DNA of 64,000 nucleotides from Azospirillum oryzae (GCF_900177515.1 NZ_FXAK01000002.1:110001-174000); one strand, 5' to 3'; shown: positions 44,078 through 53,719, counted from the first letter of the stretch. The notes: generated by a model not told the origin, from the sequence alone. Made by a program: numbers and translations.

Positions 44078-45940
44078 ATGGCTGGCAACGTTACCCTCTC
44101 GTCCTCCATGCGGACGAACCTGCTGCAGCTGCAAAGCACGCAGGAACAGATCAACAAGAAGCAGAACATCCTGTCGACGGGCAACAAGGTCAACACCGCC
44201 CTCGACGGCCCGACCGCCTTCTTCTCGGCCAAGGGTCTGAACCAGCGCGCCGGCGACCTGACGTCGCTGAAGGACGCGATGGGTCAGTCGATCAGCACCA
44301 TCCAGGCCGCCGACAAGGGCCTGACCGCCATCGACTCCATGGTCGACCAGGCCAAGGGCCTGACCACCGCCGCCTATGCGGCGCTCGGCAACGATGCCGC
44401 CTCCATCGCCACTCGCAAGTCGCTGGCCGCCCAGTTCAACACGCTGCGCGGACAGATCGACAAGCTGGCCGCCGACAGCGGTTACGGCGGTAAGAACCTG
44501 ATCGCCGGCAACGGCCTCAGCATGGACAGCACCAGCTCGTCCCGTGCGGCCGTCAACACCATCGTCGGCGTCGACAATGCCCGCGTCACCAACGTGCAGG
44601 CGCCGGACACCTATTCGATCCGCATCAAGGGCGACGGCTCGATCGAAGGCAAGACCTCCGACATCAATTCGGCCGAGAATGCGCACGGCCTGACCGGCCT
44701 GAAGCTGTCGGGCACCATCTCCAGCACGTCTGGCAGCTTCTCCAACGTCCAGATCGAGGTGCGCGGCGCCAACGGCCGCACCCGCGACTTCATCGTCTCG
44801 GACGGCAACGAAAGCCGCACGATCTCCTACTTCGATAACACGCAGACGACTTCGACCAACCTGCAGACGGCGGCGACCTCGAGCCAGGCTCAGGTCTCCA
44901 CGGTTAACGTCAGCGGCACCATCGAAGAAGGCGACATCTTCTCGATCACGGTTGAAGGCCAGACCTTCAGCTACACCGCCACCAGCGGCGACGTCGCCGT
45001 CGGCCAGAACGCCGCCGTGAACGTGGCGACCAAGCTGCAGGCCTCGATCAGCGGCGCGATCGCCAGCGGCGGCCGTCTGGCCGGCAAGGATGTCGCCACT
45101 GCGTCCATCGGCACCAGCGGCACCATCACCCTGACCGGCAACACCACGAGTGGCGTGGTGCGCGACTTCTCCCTGACCTCCAGCACGACCAACGCGCTGA
45201 CCAAGAAGATCTCGGAGAGCTTCGCGTCGGGCACGATCGTGTCCTTCACGGTCGACCGCCGCCTGCTGGAAGCGGCGAACAACCAGGGCAACGGCATCTC
45301 GACCATCGAGAAGAAGGTCGACCTGCAAATCCAGGTCACCAACTCCAACGGCGCCCAGGTCACCCGCGACGGCACGAGCGATCAGGGCGACGGCAAGCTG
45401 GCTTCCGGCGATCAGGCTTTCGCCTTCGACAGCGGCACGGTCCATCTGAACGTCGACGCCAAGACCATCAAGCAGGCCGCTTCGGCGAACTGCTCGGCCA
45501 ACATCGTCACCAAGCAGATCTCCGACGCCAACTCCAAGAACGACATCACCGTCCAGCTCAACGAGACGAATACCAATTCGATCACGGTGGGCGCGGTGAA
45601 CCTGACCACCAGCGGTCAGGGCCTGAAGCTCGACGAAGCGCAGAACGACTGGACGGACCGCGCCGACATCGACAAGGCCGTCGCCGGTCTCGACAACGCC
45701 AAGGCGACGATCCGTTCGGCCTCCCAGTCGCTGTCGACCAACCTGAACATCATCACGACCCGCGAGAACTTCACCAAGGAGTTCAGCGACGTGCTGACGG
45801 AAGGCGCCAGCAAGCTGACGCTGGCCGACCAGAACGAGGAAGGCGCCAGCCTGCTGATGCTGCAGACCCGGCAGCAGCTGGGCACCATCGCCCTCTCGCT
45901 CGCCAACCAGTCGCAGCAGTCGATCCTGCGCCTGTTCTAA
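44078..45940 (+). CDS. fla1: Flagellin
   Basis: A 620-residue flagellin, larger than the usual 270-500. The conserved D0/D1 N-terminal region (about 1-150; NILSTGNKVNTALDGPTAFF and IQAADKGLTAIDSMVDQA) and C-terminal region (about 530-620; TRENFTKEFSDVL, NEEGASLLMLQTRQQLG, SIL-RLF end) are clear and enclose a Ser/Thr-rich variable region suited to O-glycosylation. Size and context match the glycosylated polar flagellin of Azospirillum; the symbol is given on that basis. The ATG at 44078 lies 8 bases after AAAGGAG; the GTG at 44069 overlaps that site. Unusually it contains Cys472. Expression is from the sigma54 promoter upstream; a terminator follows. Confidence 0.95.
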   Translation: MAGNVTLSSSMRTNLLQLQSTQEQINKKQNILSTGNKVNTALDGPTAFFSAKGLNQRAGDLTSLKDAMGQSISTIQAADKGLTAIDSMVDQAKGLTTAAYAALGNDAASIATRKSLAAQFNTLRGQIDKLAADSGYGGKNLIAGNGLSMDSTSSSRAAVNTIVGVDNARVTNVQAPDTYSIRIKGDGSIEGKTSDINSAENAHGLTGLKLSGTISSTSGSFSNVQIEVRGANGRTRDFIVSDGNESRTISYFDNTQTTSTNLQTAATSSQAQVSTVNVSGTIEEGDIFSITVEGQTFSYTATSGDVAVGQNAAVNVATKLQASISGAIASGGRLAGKDVATASIGTSGTITLTGNTTSGVVRDFSLTSSTTNALTKKISESFASGTIVSFTVDRRLLEAANNQGNGISTIEKKVDLQIQVTNSNGAQVTRDGTSDQGDGKLASGDQAFAFDSGTVHLNVDAKTIKQAASANCSANIVTKQISDANSKNDITVQLNETNTNSITVGAVNLTTSGQGLKLDEAQNDWTDRADIDKAVAGLDNAKATIRSASQSLSTNLNIITTRENFTKEFSDVLTEGASKLTLADQNEEGASLLMLQTRQQLGTIALSLANQSQQSILRLF

Positions 45941-45984
45941 AGCGTAGAGTTCGGACGGCAAGTTCGGGTAGGATCACGCCCGGC

Positions 45985-46020
45985 GGGCGGCGGCATCAGG
46001 CCGCCGCCCGTTTCTTTTTT
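45985..46020 (+). terminator. Rho-independent terminator after flagellin
   Basis: A perfect 11-bp GC stem (45985-45995 with 46001-46011) with a 5-base loop is followed by TTTCTTTTTT. It lies 45 bases after the flagellin stop and separates it from flbT. Confidence 0.9.
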
Positions 46021-46082
46021 GGGCCGGACCGGGCCGGCAAAGGCCGGACGGCGACGGCCCGCAAGCCCCGGGTTCCTCACTC

Positions 46083-46526
46083 ATGCCACTCAAGTTCGTG
46101 CTTCGTCCCAACGAGAAGGTCATCATCAACGGTGCCGTCATCGGTGCCGGCGACCGTCCGGGCTCGTTCTTCCTCTACAACACCGCCAATTTCCTGCGTG
46201 GACGCGAGGTGCTGAAGGAAGAGCAGATCGATTGCATCGAGAAGAAGCTCTATTTCGTCATTCAGCTCGTCTACATCTTTCCGGAAGACTCGACGCTGAA
46301 CCTTCAGCGCTTCGCCTCGATTCTCGACGAAACGCGCGAGGCGCGGCCCGACGCCGCCAAGACGCTGGACGAGATCGCGCGGCTGGTCGAAGGTCGCAAC
46401 TATTACCGGGCGCTCAAGCTCTGCCGCAAACTTTTCAGGGCGGCGGACGGCAGGACGGCCGATGGCGGCGCCGACCAGATTGGCGGCGACGATGACGACA
46501 CCCCGACGACCGACCGGATGCCGTGA
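46083..46526 (+). CDS. flbT: Flagellar biosynthesis repressor FlbT
   Basis: A 147-residue protein matching FlbT: MPLKFVLRPNEKVIINGAVI at the start, NTANFLRGREVL and the LYFVIQLVYIFPED block (about 58-71), and a C-terminal YYRALKLCRKLF. FlbT binds flagellin mRNA leaders and modulates translation and decay in alphaproteobacteria. The usual partner flaF is not seen in this window. The tail is acidic and slightly longer than typical. Its stop overlaps the GTG start of the following giant TPR gene, so the two are coupled. Confidence 0.93.
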   Translation: MPLKFVLRPNEKVIINGAVIGAGDRPGSFFLYNTANFLRGREVLKEEQIDCIEKKLYFVIQLVYIFPEDSTLNLQRFASILDETREARPDAAKTLDEIARLVEGRNYYRALKLCRKLFRAADGRTADGGADQIGGDDDDTPTTDRMP

Positions 46527-49500
46527 CCGCCGCCGAGCTGCTCGACGCCGCATTGCCGCTTCACCGCGCCGGCCGCTTCGCCGAGGCGCTGGCGCTGTAT
46601 CGCCGGATCCTGGTCGACGATCCGGCGCATGCCGACTCGCTGCACCTGTCGGCGATGATCGCCTACCAGACCGGCCGGACCGCCGAAGCTCTTTCCGGCC
46701 TGGGCGCGGCCCTGGCGCTGCAGCCGCGCTTTCCCGCCGCCTACAACAGCCTCGGCAATGTCCTGGCCGATCTGAACATGCCGGAGGAGGCGCTTGCCGC
46801 CTATGCGGTCGCGATCAGGCAGAACGACCGCTATGTCGAGGCCTATGGCAACCGTGCCACCGTGCTTCAGCAGCTCGGCCGGCGGGAGGAGGCGGCGGAC
46901 TCCTATGCCCGCGCGCTGACCTTCGACCCCGACAATCTGACCGCCCGTTTCAACTACGGCGTCCTCCAGCGGGAAATGGGCCGGATCGCGCCGGCGGCCA
47001 ACGCCTTCTACGCGGTGGTCCAGGCCGATCCGTCGCGGTCCGTCGCCTGGCGCCATCTGGCGATCTGCCTGCGCGGCCTGGGCCACCCGGATGCGGAGGC
47101 CTGCCTGCGCCGTGCGCTGGAGGCTGCACCGGCGGACGAGGAACTGTCGCTGGAACTGGGCGTGCTGCTGAACGGCCGGGGCGACCATGGGGGAGCCTGC
47201 GACGTTCTCGCACCGGCGGTCGCGGCGCATCCCGGCAATGCGCAGTTGCACTTCACCTTCGGCACCGCCCTGCAGGGCATGGGGCGGCTGCGGGAGGCGG
47301 TCGCGCAGTTCCGCCTTGCGCTCGACCGCGAACCGACGATGCAGGGCGCCTGCAACAATCTGGGCGTTGCCCTGCTCGAACTCGGATTGACCGGCGAGGC
47401 CATCCCGGTGCTGCGCCGGGCGCTGGTCCTCAGCCCCGACGACCTCGTGGCGGTCAACAACCACGGAACCTCGCTGGAGGATCGATACGACCCCGCGTGC
47501 GATTTCGAACGGCCGGCGCGGTGGTACCGGCGTGCCCTGCGCCTGCGTCCGGATTACGGGAAGGCGCTGGTCAATCTCGCCGGCATCCACATCGGCAAGC
47601 GGGAGACCGGCCGCGCCGAGCATCTCTGTCGCCGCGCCGCGGCGGCCGACCCCCGAAGCGTGGAGGCCTATTCCAACCTCGCCGGCCTGCTGCTCGAGCG
47701 CGACGATACCGCCGGCGCGATGCGCATATACCGGCGCGCTCTGGCGGTCGACGCTGCGAACCCGACCGCATTGACCGGCTACGGCCTGGCTCTGCAGATT
47801 CTCGGCCGCATCGGGGAGGCGGAGGCGGCCCATCGGCGCGCGCTGGAGATCGACGGCAACCATGCGGAGGCTGCGGGCAATCTCGGCATGATGATCTGGC
47901 AATACCGCCAGGATCACGCGGCGGCCGAGCCATTCATGGATCTCGCCCTGTCGGTCAATCCGTCGCTCGGCACGGCGCACCTCAACCGCGGTATGATGCG
48001 CCTCGCCCGCGGCGATCTCGCCGGCGGGTGGGAGGGATACCGCTGGCGCTTCCGGGCCAAAGGCTATGTGAACCGCCGGATCGCCGCCCCGCTGTGGCGC
48101 GGCGAGGAACCCGGCGGCAGCCGTCTGCTGGTGTGGCGCGAGCAGGGGGTCGGTGACGAGATCCTGTTCGCCTCCTGCTATCCGGCATTGATCGCGCGCG
48201 CCGGCCATGTGGCGATCGAATGCGACCGCCGGCTGGTGCCGTTGTTCGCACGGTCCTTTCCGCGGGCGACCGTCCGGGCGGAATCGGTCGATTCCGGCGG
48301 CCGCGAGACGATTTTTTCGCCTGACCGGCCGCCGGCGGTGGATTTTCATGTGCCGGCCGGCGACCTGCCGGAACTGCTGCGTGGCAGCCTGTCCGCCTTC
48401 GAGCCGCAGGGATCCTGGCTGGTGCCGGACCCGACGCTGGTGGAGCGCTGGCGGGAGCGACTGGCGGCGCTTGGTCCCGGCTTGCGGGTCGGCATCGGTT
48501 GGCGCAGCCAGCTGATGACGGCCGAGCGCAAGGCCGCCTACGTGCTGCTGGAACATTGGGGGCCGCTGTTCGCCATCCCCGGACTGGTGTTCGTCAACCT
48601 TCAGTATGGCGACTGCGAAGCGGAGCTACGGGCGGCGGAAGAGCGCTTCGGCGTGACCATCCACCGCTGGGCCGATTTGGATCTGAAGGACGATTTCGAC
48701 GGGGCGGCGGCGCTGACCGCCAACCTGGATCTGGTGATCTCGCCGGCGATGTCGGCGGGGGAACTGGCGGGGGCGCTGGGCGTGCCGGTCTGGCGTTTCG
48801 GCAGCCGCGACTGGACGCAGCTGGGCACGAGCGTGCGTCCCTGGTTCCCGTCCATGCGCCTGTTCCAGCCCGGCCCCGGTGAGGGTCTGGAGACCATGAT
48901 CGCCCGAATGGCGCAGGAGTTGGCGCACGCGGCATCCTGCAAGCCTGCGGCGCCGCGCCCGATCCCCGATGCTGACGGAAAGCCGGGAAGCGAGGCTGAC
49001 AGACTGACGGCGGATGCCGTCGCCCATTACCGCGCCGGCGACGCGGCGGCGGCGGACGCCCTGGTGCGGCAGGTGCTCGACACGACACCCGGTCATCCGG
49101 TCGCCCTGCATCTGGCCGGTGTGCTGGCGAAGCGACGCGGAGCGTTGGAGGAGGCGCAGGCCCTGCTGGTCCGCGCCGTCGCCGCCGACCCGGTCAATGC
49201 CTCCGCCCATGCGGCCTTGAGCGAGGTTTACCAGGAGTTGGCCCGCTTCGACGCGGCCGAGCGGGCCTCGCGCGCCTGTGTCGCCGTGCAGCCCGAGGGC
49301 GCCGGGCACTGGGTCAACCGGACTGCGCTGCTGCGCCGCATGGGGCGGGATGGCGATGCGCGGACCTCCGTTGTCCATGCGCTGCGCCTGCGCCCCGATC
49401 TGGCGCCCGCCCACGGCCATCGTGGCGAACTGGCGCTGCGTCCCGAGGATGCGGTGGCGGCCCATCGCGTCGCGGTCGCCCTGATGCCGGGGTCCGCCGA

Positions 49501-52492
49501 TATGCTCAGCAACCTCGGCACCGCTCTCCACAAGCTTGACCGTTTCGCTGAGGCCGTGCGCGCGGCGGACCGTGCGACCCGCAGCGACCCCCGCCTCGCC
49601 GTCGCCTGGACCAACCTGGGCAACAGCCTGGAAGCGCTCGGCAGGGTCGCGGAAGCGGAAACCTGCCACCGCACAGCGGTTGGCCTCGACCCGTCCTTTG
49701 CCGAGGCCCAGGGCAATCTGGCCTATCTGCTGAAGCGGCAAGGCCGGCATGAGGAGGCGCTGGCCGCCTTCGATGCGGCCCTGCAGGCCGATCCCCGGCA
49801 TGCACAGTCCCATTTCAACCGCGCGCTCGTGCTTCTGGAGACCGGCGCCCTCCGGTCGGGCTGGACCGGCTATGACTGGCGCTTCGGCACGCCGTCGTTC
49901 CGGAACCAGCGGCGCCGGCTGTCCATACGGGCCTGGCGCGGCGAGAACATCGCAGGGCGGCGCCTGCTGGTGTGGCGGGAGCAGGGCGTTGGCGACGAAT
50001 TCCTCTTCACCTCCTGCTATCACGAGGCGATGCGGCGCGCTGGCCGGCTGGTGATCGAATGCGACCGCCGGCTGGTGCGGCTGTTCGCACGCTCCTTCCC
50101 CGACGCCGATGTCCGGCCGGAAAGCACCGACCCGCGCGACGCCGACGTCCAGATCGCCGCCGGCAGCCTGCCGCGCCTGCTGCGCACCGAGCTGAAGCGC
50201 TTCCTCGAACGGACATCCTGGCTGGTTCCGGACCCGGCGCTGGTGGAGCGCTGGCGGGAGCGGCTGGCGGCCTTGGGGCAGGGCTTGCGGGTCGGCATCG
50301 GCTGGCGCAGCCAGCTGATGACGGCCGAGCGCAAGGCCGCCTACGTGCTGCTGGAACATTGGGGTCCGCTGTTCGCCATCCCCGGTCTGGTGTTCGTCAA
50401 CCTGCAATATGGCGACTGCGAGGCGGAGCTGCGGGCGGCGGAGGAGCGCTTCGGCGTGACCATCCACCGCTGGGCCGATTTGGACCTGAAGGATGATTTC
50501 GACGGGGCGGCGGCGCTGACCGCCAACCTGGATCTGGTGATCTCGCCGGCGATGTCGGCGGGGGAGCTGGCGGGGGCGCTGGGTGTGCCGGTCTGGCGTT
50601 TCGGCACCCGCGACTGGACGCAGTTGGGCACGGGCGTGCGGCCCTGGTTCCCGTCGATGCGCCTGTTCCAGCCCAATCCCGGCGAGGGGTTGGAGGCGGC
50701 GCTGATCCAGATTGCGAAGGCATTGCGGGCCACCGCATCGCCGCGCGGGAAGGGGAAAGCACCTGCCGGGGCAGGGGATGGCGAAGCCGCGGACCCCGAC
50801 CCGGACCAGCTTCTGGAACAGGCGGTCGCCGCCCATCGTTCCGGTTCCTTCGCTGCGGCAGCCCCGCTTTACGAACGGATTCTGGCCCACCGCCCACGGG
50901 ATCCGGTGGCGCTCCATTTGTCTGGCCTGCTCGCCCACCAGACCGGCGCGCCGGAACGCGGTGAAGCGCGCATCGCAGCGGCGGTCGCCGCCGCCCCGGA
51001 TTATGCGACGGCGCATATCAGCCTGGGGAATGTCCGCTTGGCTCTCGGACGGGCGGGTTTGGCCGTCGCCAGTTTCCGGACCGCCCTGGCGCTCCAGCCC
51101 GGCAATGCCGCGGCACTGACCAACCTCGGCAATGCGCTCGACGCGCTGGAGCGGAGCGGGGCGGCCGTGCCGCTCCACCGGCGGGCGATCGCCGCCGACC
51201 CCGCCCTTGCGGAGGCCCATGACAATCTGGGGGCGTCTCTTGCGCGTCTCGGCTGCTGGGGCGAGGCGGAGCGGGCGCATGCCCAGGCGCTCCGGCGGGC
51301 GCCGGCGCTGGAGGCGGGATGGGTGAACCTGTCGGTGGCCCTGCGGCGGCTTGGCCGGCTGGATGCCGCGGAGCGGGCGGGCCGCTGCGCCCTGGCGCTC
51401 TCCCCCGCCCTGGCCGACGGAATGGCGAACCGCGGCCGGCTGCTGCGCGAGATGGGAAACGACGACGCGGCGGCCCTGTGGTGCGGCCGTGCGCTGGCGG
51501 CTGAACCCGGCCACGCTGCGGCGGCCTTCAACGCCGGAGTTCTCGATCTTACCGCCGGCCGGCTGGCGGAGGGATGGGACGGTTATGACCGGCGGTTCGA
51601 CACGCGCGACCTGATGTCCGCCGCCCGCAGTCCGGCCGTCCCGTTCTGGACGGGCGGCAACCTGTCGGGCAAGCGCCTGCTGGTCTGGCGCGAGCAGGGG
51701 ATCGGCGACGAGTTGATGTTCGCCCAGCGCCTGCCCGAACTGATCGCGCGGGCCGGCCGGGAAGGGGGCCGCATCATGGTGGAGTGCGACCCGCGCTTCG
51801 TGCCGCTGTTCACCCGCTCCTTCCCGCAGGCGACGGTACGGGCGCTGCCGGCCGATCCGGCTGAACCGACGCCCGACGTCGACTGCCACATCCCGATCGG
51901 ATCGCTGTCGCGCCATCTGGTCGCATCCCTGACAGGCTTCGCCGGGCTGGAGCCGGCCTTGCGTGCCGATCCGGCGGCGGTCGAAGATTGGCGTCGGCGG
52001 CTGGCTGGATTGGGGCAGGGCTTGCGGGTCGGCATCGCCTGGCGAAGCGGTCAACTCGATCCGGACCGCATGCCCGATTATACGCGGATCGAGGATTGGC
52101 GGCCGGTGCTGACCCTGCCGGGCCTGATCCCGATCAATTTGCAATATGGCGATTGCGAAGCCGAACTGGCCGCGGCCCGGGAGGCGTTCGGCCGTGCCCC
52201 TCATGCCTTTCCCGACCTCGACCTGCGCGACGACCTCGACGGTACGGCGGCGCTGATGTCGGCCCTGGATCTGGTGATCGCGCCCGCCACCTCCACCGGA
52301 GAATTGGCGGCGGCGCTGGGCGTGCCGGTCTGGCGGCTGGCACGGACGGGTGATTGGACGACGCTCGGCACCGCGGTGCGGCCTTGGTTCCCGTCGATGC
52401 GTCTGTTCCGGGCCGGCCCCGGACAGCGGGTGGCCGATCTGCTGCCGGCGGTGGCGGCGGAACTTGCGCGCCTCGGTCGGGCCATCGGCTGA
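46523..52492 (+). CDS. Giant TPR-glycosyltransferase protein, three tandem modules
   Basis: A 1989-residue cytosolic protein made of three repeated units, each an array of tetratricopeptide repeats followed by a GT-B/GT9-like domain. TPR arrays span about 1-495, 826-1110 and 1430-1680; the glycosyltransferase-like domains span about 500-800, 1112-1402 and 1682-1985. Each of these starts with a GW-GY-WRF segment and a WREQG(V/I)GDE loop (related to the nucleotide-sugar site of heptosyltransferases) and contains LQYGDCEAEL and a DL-DDLDG/DDFDGAAAL-LDLVI stretch. The GTG start overlaps the flbT stop, tying it to flagellin control. TPR-linked transferases modify proteins (compare OGT), so this is the best candidate flagellin glycosyltransferase in the window; activity is inference. 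Confidence 0.85.
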   Translation: MTAAELLDAALPLHRAGRFAEALALYRRILVDDPAHADSLHLSAMIAYQTGRTAEALSGLGAALALQPRFPAAYNSLGNVLADLNMPEEALAAYAVAIRQNDRYVEAYGNRATVLQQLGRREEAADSYARALTFDPDNLTARFNYGVLQREMGRIAPAANAFYAVVQADPSRSVAWRHLAICLRGLGHPDAEACLRRALEAAPADEELSLELGVLLNGRGDHGGACDVLAPAVAAHPGNAQLHFTFGTALQGMGRLREAVAQFRLALDREPTMQGACNNLGVALLELGLTGEAIPVLRRALVLSPDDLVAVNNHGTSLEDRYDPACDFERPARWYRRALRLRPDYGKALVNLAGIHIGKRETGRAEHLCRRAAAADPRSVEAYSNLAGLLLERDDTAGAMRIYRRALAVDAANPTALTGYGLALQILGRIGEAEAAHRRALEIDGNHAEAAGNLGMMIWQYRQDHAAAEPFMDLALSVNPSLGTAHLNRGMMRLARGDLAGGWEGYRWRFRAKGYVNRRIAAPLWRGEEPGGSRLLVWREQGVGDEILFASCYPALIARAGHVAIECDRRLVPLFARSFPRATVRAESVDSGGRETIFSPDRPPAVDFHVPAGDLPELLRGSLSAFEPQGSWLVPDPTLVERWRERLAALGPGLRVGIGWRSQLMTAERKAAYVLLEHWGPLFAIPGLVFVNLQYGDCEAELRAAEERFGVTIHRWADLDLKDDFDGAAALTANLDLVISPAMSAGELAGALGVPVWRFGSRDWTQLGTSVRPWFPSMRLFQPGPGEGLETMIARMAQELAHAASCKPAAPRPIPDADGKPGSEADRLTADAVAHYRAGDAAAADALVRQVLDTTPGHPVALHLAGVLAKRRGALEEAQALLVRAVAADPVNASAHAALSEVYQELARFDAAERASRACVAVQPEGAGHWVNRTALLRRMGRDGDARTSVVHALRLRPDLAPAHGHRGELALRPEDAVAAHRVAVALMPGSADMLSNLGTALHKLDRFAEAVRAADRATRSDPRLAVAWTNLGNSLEALGRVAEAETCHRTAVGLDPSFAEAQGNLAYLLKRQGRHEEALAAFDAALQADPRHAQSHFNRALVLLETGALRSGWTGYDWRFGTPSFRNQRRRLSIRAWRGENIAGRRLLVWREQGVGDEFLFTSCYHEAMRRAGRLVIECDRRLVRLFARSFPDADVRPESTDPRDADVQIAAGSLPRLLRTELKRFLERTSWLVPDPALVERWRERLAALGQGLRVGIGWRSQLMTAERKAAYVLLEHWGPLFAIPGLVFVNLQYGDCEAELRAAEERFGVTIHRWADLDLKDDFDGAAALTANLDLVISPAMSAGELAGALGVPVWRFGTRDWTQLGTGVRPWFPSMRLFQPNPGEGLEAALIQIAKALRATASPRGKGKAPAGAGDGEAADPDPDQLLEQAVAAHRSGSFAAAAPLYERILAHRPRDPVALHLSGLLAHQTGAPERGEARIAAAVAAAPDYATAHISLGNVRLALGRAGLAVASFRTALALQPGNAAALTNLGNALDALERSGAAVPLHRRAIAADPALAEAHDNLGASLARLGCWGEAERAHAQALRRAPALEAGWVNLSVALRRLGRLDAAERAGRCALALSPALADGMANRGRLLREMGNDDAAALWCGRALAAEPGHAAAAFNAGVLDLTAGRLAEGWDGYDRRFDTRDLMSAARSPAVPFWTGGNLSGKRLLVWREQGIGDELMFAQRLPELIARAGREGGRIMVECDPRFVPLFTRSFPQATVRALPADPAEPTPDVDCHIPIGSLSRHLVASLTGFAGLEPALRADPAAVEDWRRRLAGLGQGLRVGIAWRSGQLDPDRMPDYTRIEDWRPVLTLPGLIPINLQYGDCEAELAAAREAFGRAPHAFPDLDLRDDLDGTAALMSALDLVIAPATSTGELAAALGVPVWRLARTGDWTTLGTAVRPWFPSMRLFRAGPGQRVADLLPAVAAELARLGRAIG
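48427..48890 (+). repeat. Near-identical glycosyltransferase-module repeat, copy A
   Basis: This stretch of the first module is nearly identical in DNA to copy B (about 50228-50690) and, inverted, to copy C (about 55420-55890), far closer than the flanking TPR regions. The boundary at the 5' side is the WLVPDP codons and at the 3' side the RLFQP codons. Limits are approximate. Confidence 0.8.
50228..50690 (+). repeat. Near-identical glycosyltransferase-module repeat, copy B
   Basis: The second copy, in the same gene and direction as copy A, about 1.8 kb downstream. Differences by eye are scattered and mostly at third codon positions. Confidence 0.8.
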
Positions 52493-52523
52493 AAAGGCCG
52501 GCAATCAGATAGGCGGGCATCAA

Positions 52524-52562
52524 AAAAGCCGGGTGAGGCGATCCGCCTCAACCCGGCCTTTT
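52524..52562. terminator. Bidirectional terminator after the giant TPR gene
   Basis: A 13-bp stem with one bulged base (52528-52540 with 52544-52557) is flanked by an A run on the left and TTTT on the right. It lies 32 bases after the stop at 52492 and also faces the minus-strand stop at 52614. Confidence 0.85.
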
Positions 52563-52613
52563 GAAACCCTGTTCAAGGGTGATGTCTGAAGGTCGATGCT
52601 GTGATTGGGGGGA

Positions 52614-52793
52614 TTAATTCATCGGTCCGGTGCGCGTCAGGCGGTCGATCTCTTCCTTGACGTGCAGCTTTTCAAGCTTGAGGCGCTTCACTGCGCTCTC
52701 ATCCGGCCAGGAGCGCTTTTCCTCGTCGAGGATCGCCCGGTCCAGGCGCATGTGCTTGTCTTGCAGAGACGAAAGGCGAGCTTCAGTGTGCAT
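52614..52793 (-). CDS. YdcH family (DUF465) small protein
   Basis: A 59-residue protein, MHTEARLSSLQDKHMRLD at the start, then AILDEEKRS and LKLEKLHVKEEIDRL. This is the DUF465/YdcH pattern: a short antiparallel coiled coil in which the KRLKLEKLHVKEEI segment is conserved. The start at 52793 is preceded by GGAGA. Homologues are common, cytosolic and of unknown function. It is alone between two terminated TPR genes, and has no clear link with flagella. Confidence 0.85.
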   Translation of the reverse strand: MHTEARLSSLQDKHMRLDRAILDEEKRSWPDESAVKRLKLEKLHVKEEIDRLTRTGPMN

Positions 52794-53026
52794 GAGTCGC
52801 TCTCCATAGGATCAGTCCGTGTCCCGCCTCAATGTGACGGGCCGGTGACACCAGTGTTCACCCATCCGAAGCGCCGAACAACCCTAATCTTGCGTTTTAT
52901 GCGGTCAAACCATGCGAAAAAATGCCTCAACCGTTCAGACGTATGACAGTGGGTCGCAGGGGTAGGATCTTGAAATCATTTCGCGCAACACCATCCGGAG
53001 GTGGGCCGACCCTTTGAAACAAAGGG

Positions 53027-53719
53027 TTATGCCGCCGATGGCGGTTCCCCCGCCGAGGTGCCGGCGCCAGTGATGACGGAGAGGGACCGGCGCGCCTCGG
53101 CATGGCCGGGCTGAAGCACCAGCGCATGGCGATACCAGCCTGCCGCCTCGCCGCCTCGCCCCATCCGCTGGAGAAGTCCGGCCAGCCGCAGGGCCACCGA
53201 CGGAACCGTCGGGTCGAGGTGGGCGGAGCGGCGCAGGGCCTCAACCGCCTCCTCCGCAAGGCCGATGCCGTCCAGCGCGACGCCCCACTGGTGAAGCACC
53301 GCCGGCCCTGCGCCGGCCAGCGCCGCCCGGCCGTAGGCGGTGGCCGCCGCGGCGGCATGTCCACCTTCGCGCTCGGCATGGCCCAGCCCTTCCTGCGCCG
53401 TCAGCAGGGCGGGGGCGAGGGCGAGGGCATGGCGAAAGCGGCGGGCTGCCGCCCCGGGACGGCGCAGTGCGCGCAGGATCTTGCCATGGTTGACCGCCGC
53501 CTCGGTCTCCGCCGGGTCCAGTGCCAGCGCCCGGCGGAGCAGCCCGTCGGCCTCCTCCAGCCGGCCGAGTTGGGCGACCAGCAACCCGGCCCGGTGCAGG
53601 GCCTCCGCCTCGGCCGGCTCAATGGCGAGGATGCGGCGGTACAGCCGTTCCGCCTCTTCGAATCCGCCGGTCTGGTGACGGTCGAACGCTTCGGCAAGCA
53701 GGGTGTAAAGGCCGGTCAT
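53027..53719 (-). CDS. TPR repeat protein
   Basis: A 230-residue protein of about six TPR helical pairs, starting LLAEAFDRHQTGGFEEAERLYRRIL, with A-L-P spaced repeat signatures to about residue 215. It has no glycosyltransferase domain, signal peptide or membrane helix. Its N-terminal repeat closely resembles those of the other TPR genes in this island. Its start overlaps the stop of the 1185-residue gene (ATGA), so it is the second gene of a minus-strand operon and may be its accessory subunit. Confidence 0.85.
   Translation of the reverse strand: MTGLYTLLAEAFDRHQTGGFEEAERLYRRILAIEPAEAEALHRAGLLVAQLGRLEEADGLLRRALALDPAETEAAVNHGKILRALRRPGAAARRFRHALALAPALLTAQEGLGHAEREGGHAAAAATAYGRAALAGAGPAVLHQWGVALDGIGLAEEAVEALRRSAHLDPTVPSVALRLAGLLQRMGRGGEAAGWYRHALVLQPGHAEARRSLSVITGAGTSAGEPPSAA

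Noticed and set aside
48626..52504. A 1292-codon open frame antisense to the giant TPR gene, and similar frames at 46403-48556 and 53521-56511
   Set aside because: All are antisense to TPR-glycosyltransferase coding sequence and mirror its repeats; no family match or ribosome site supports them.
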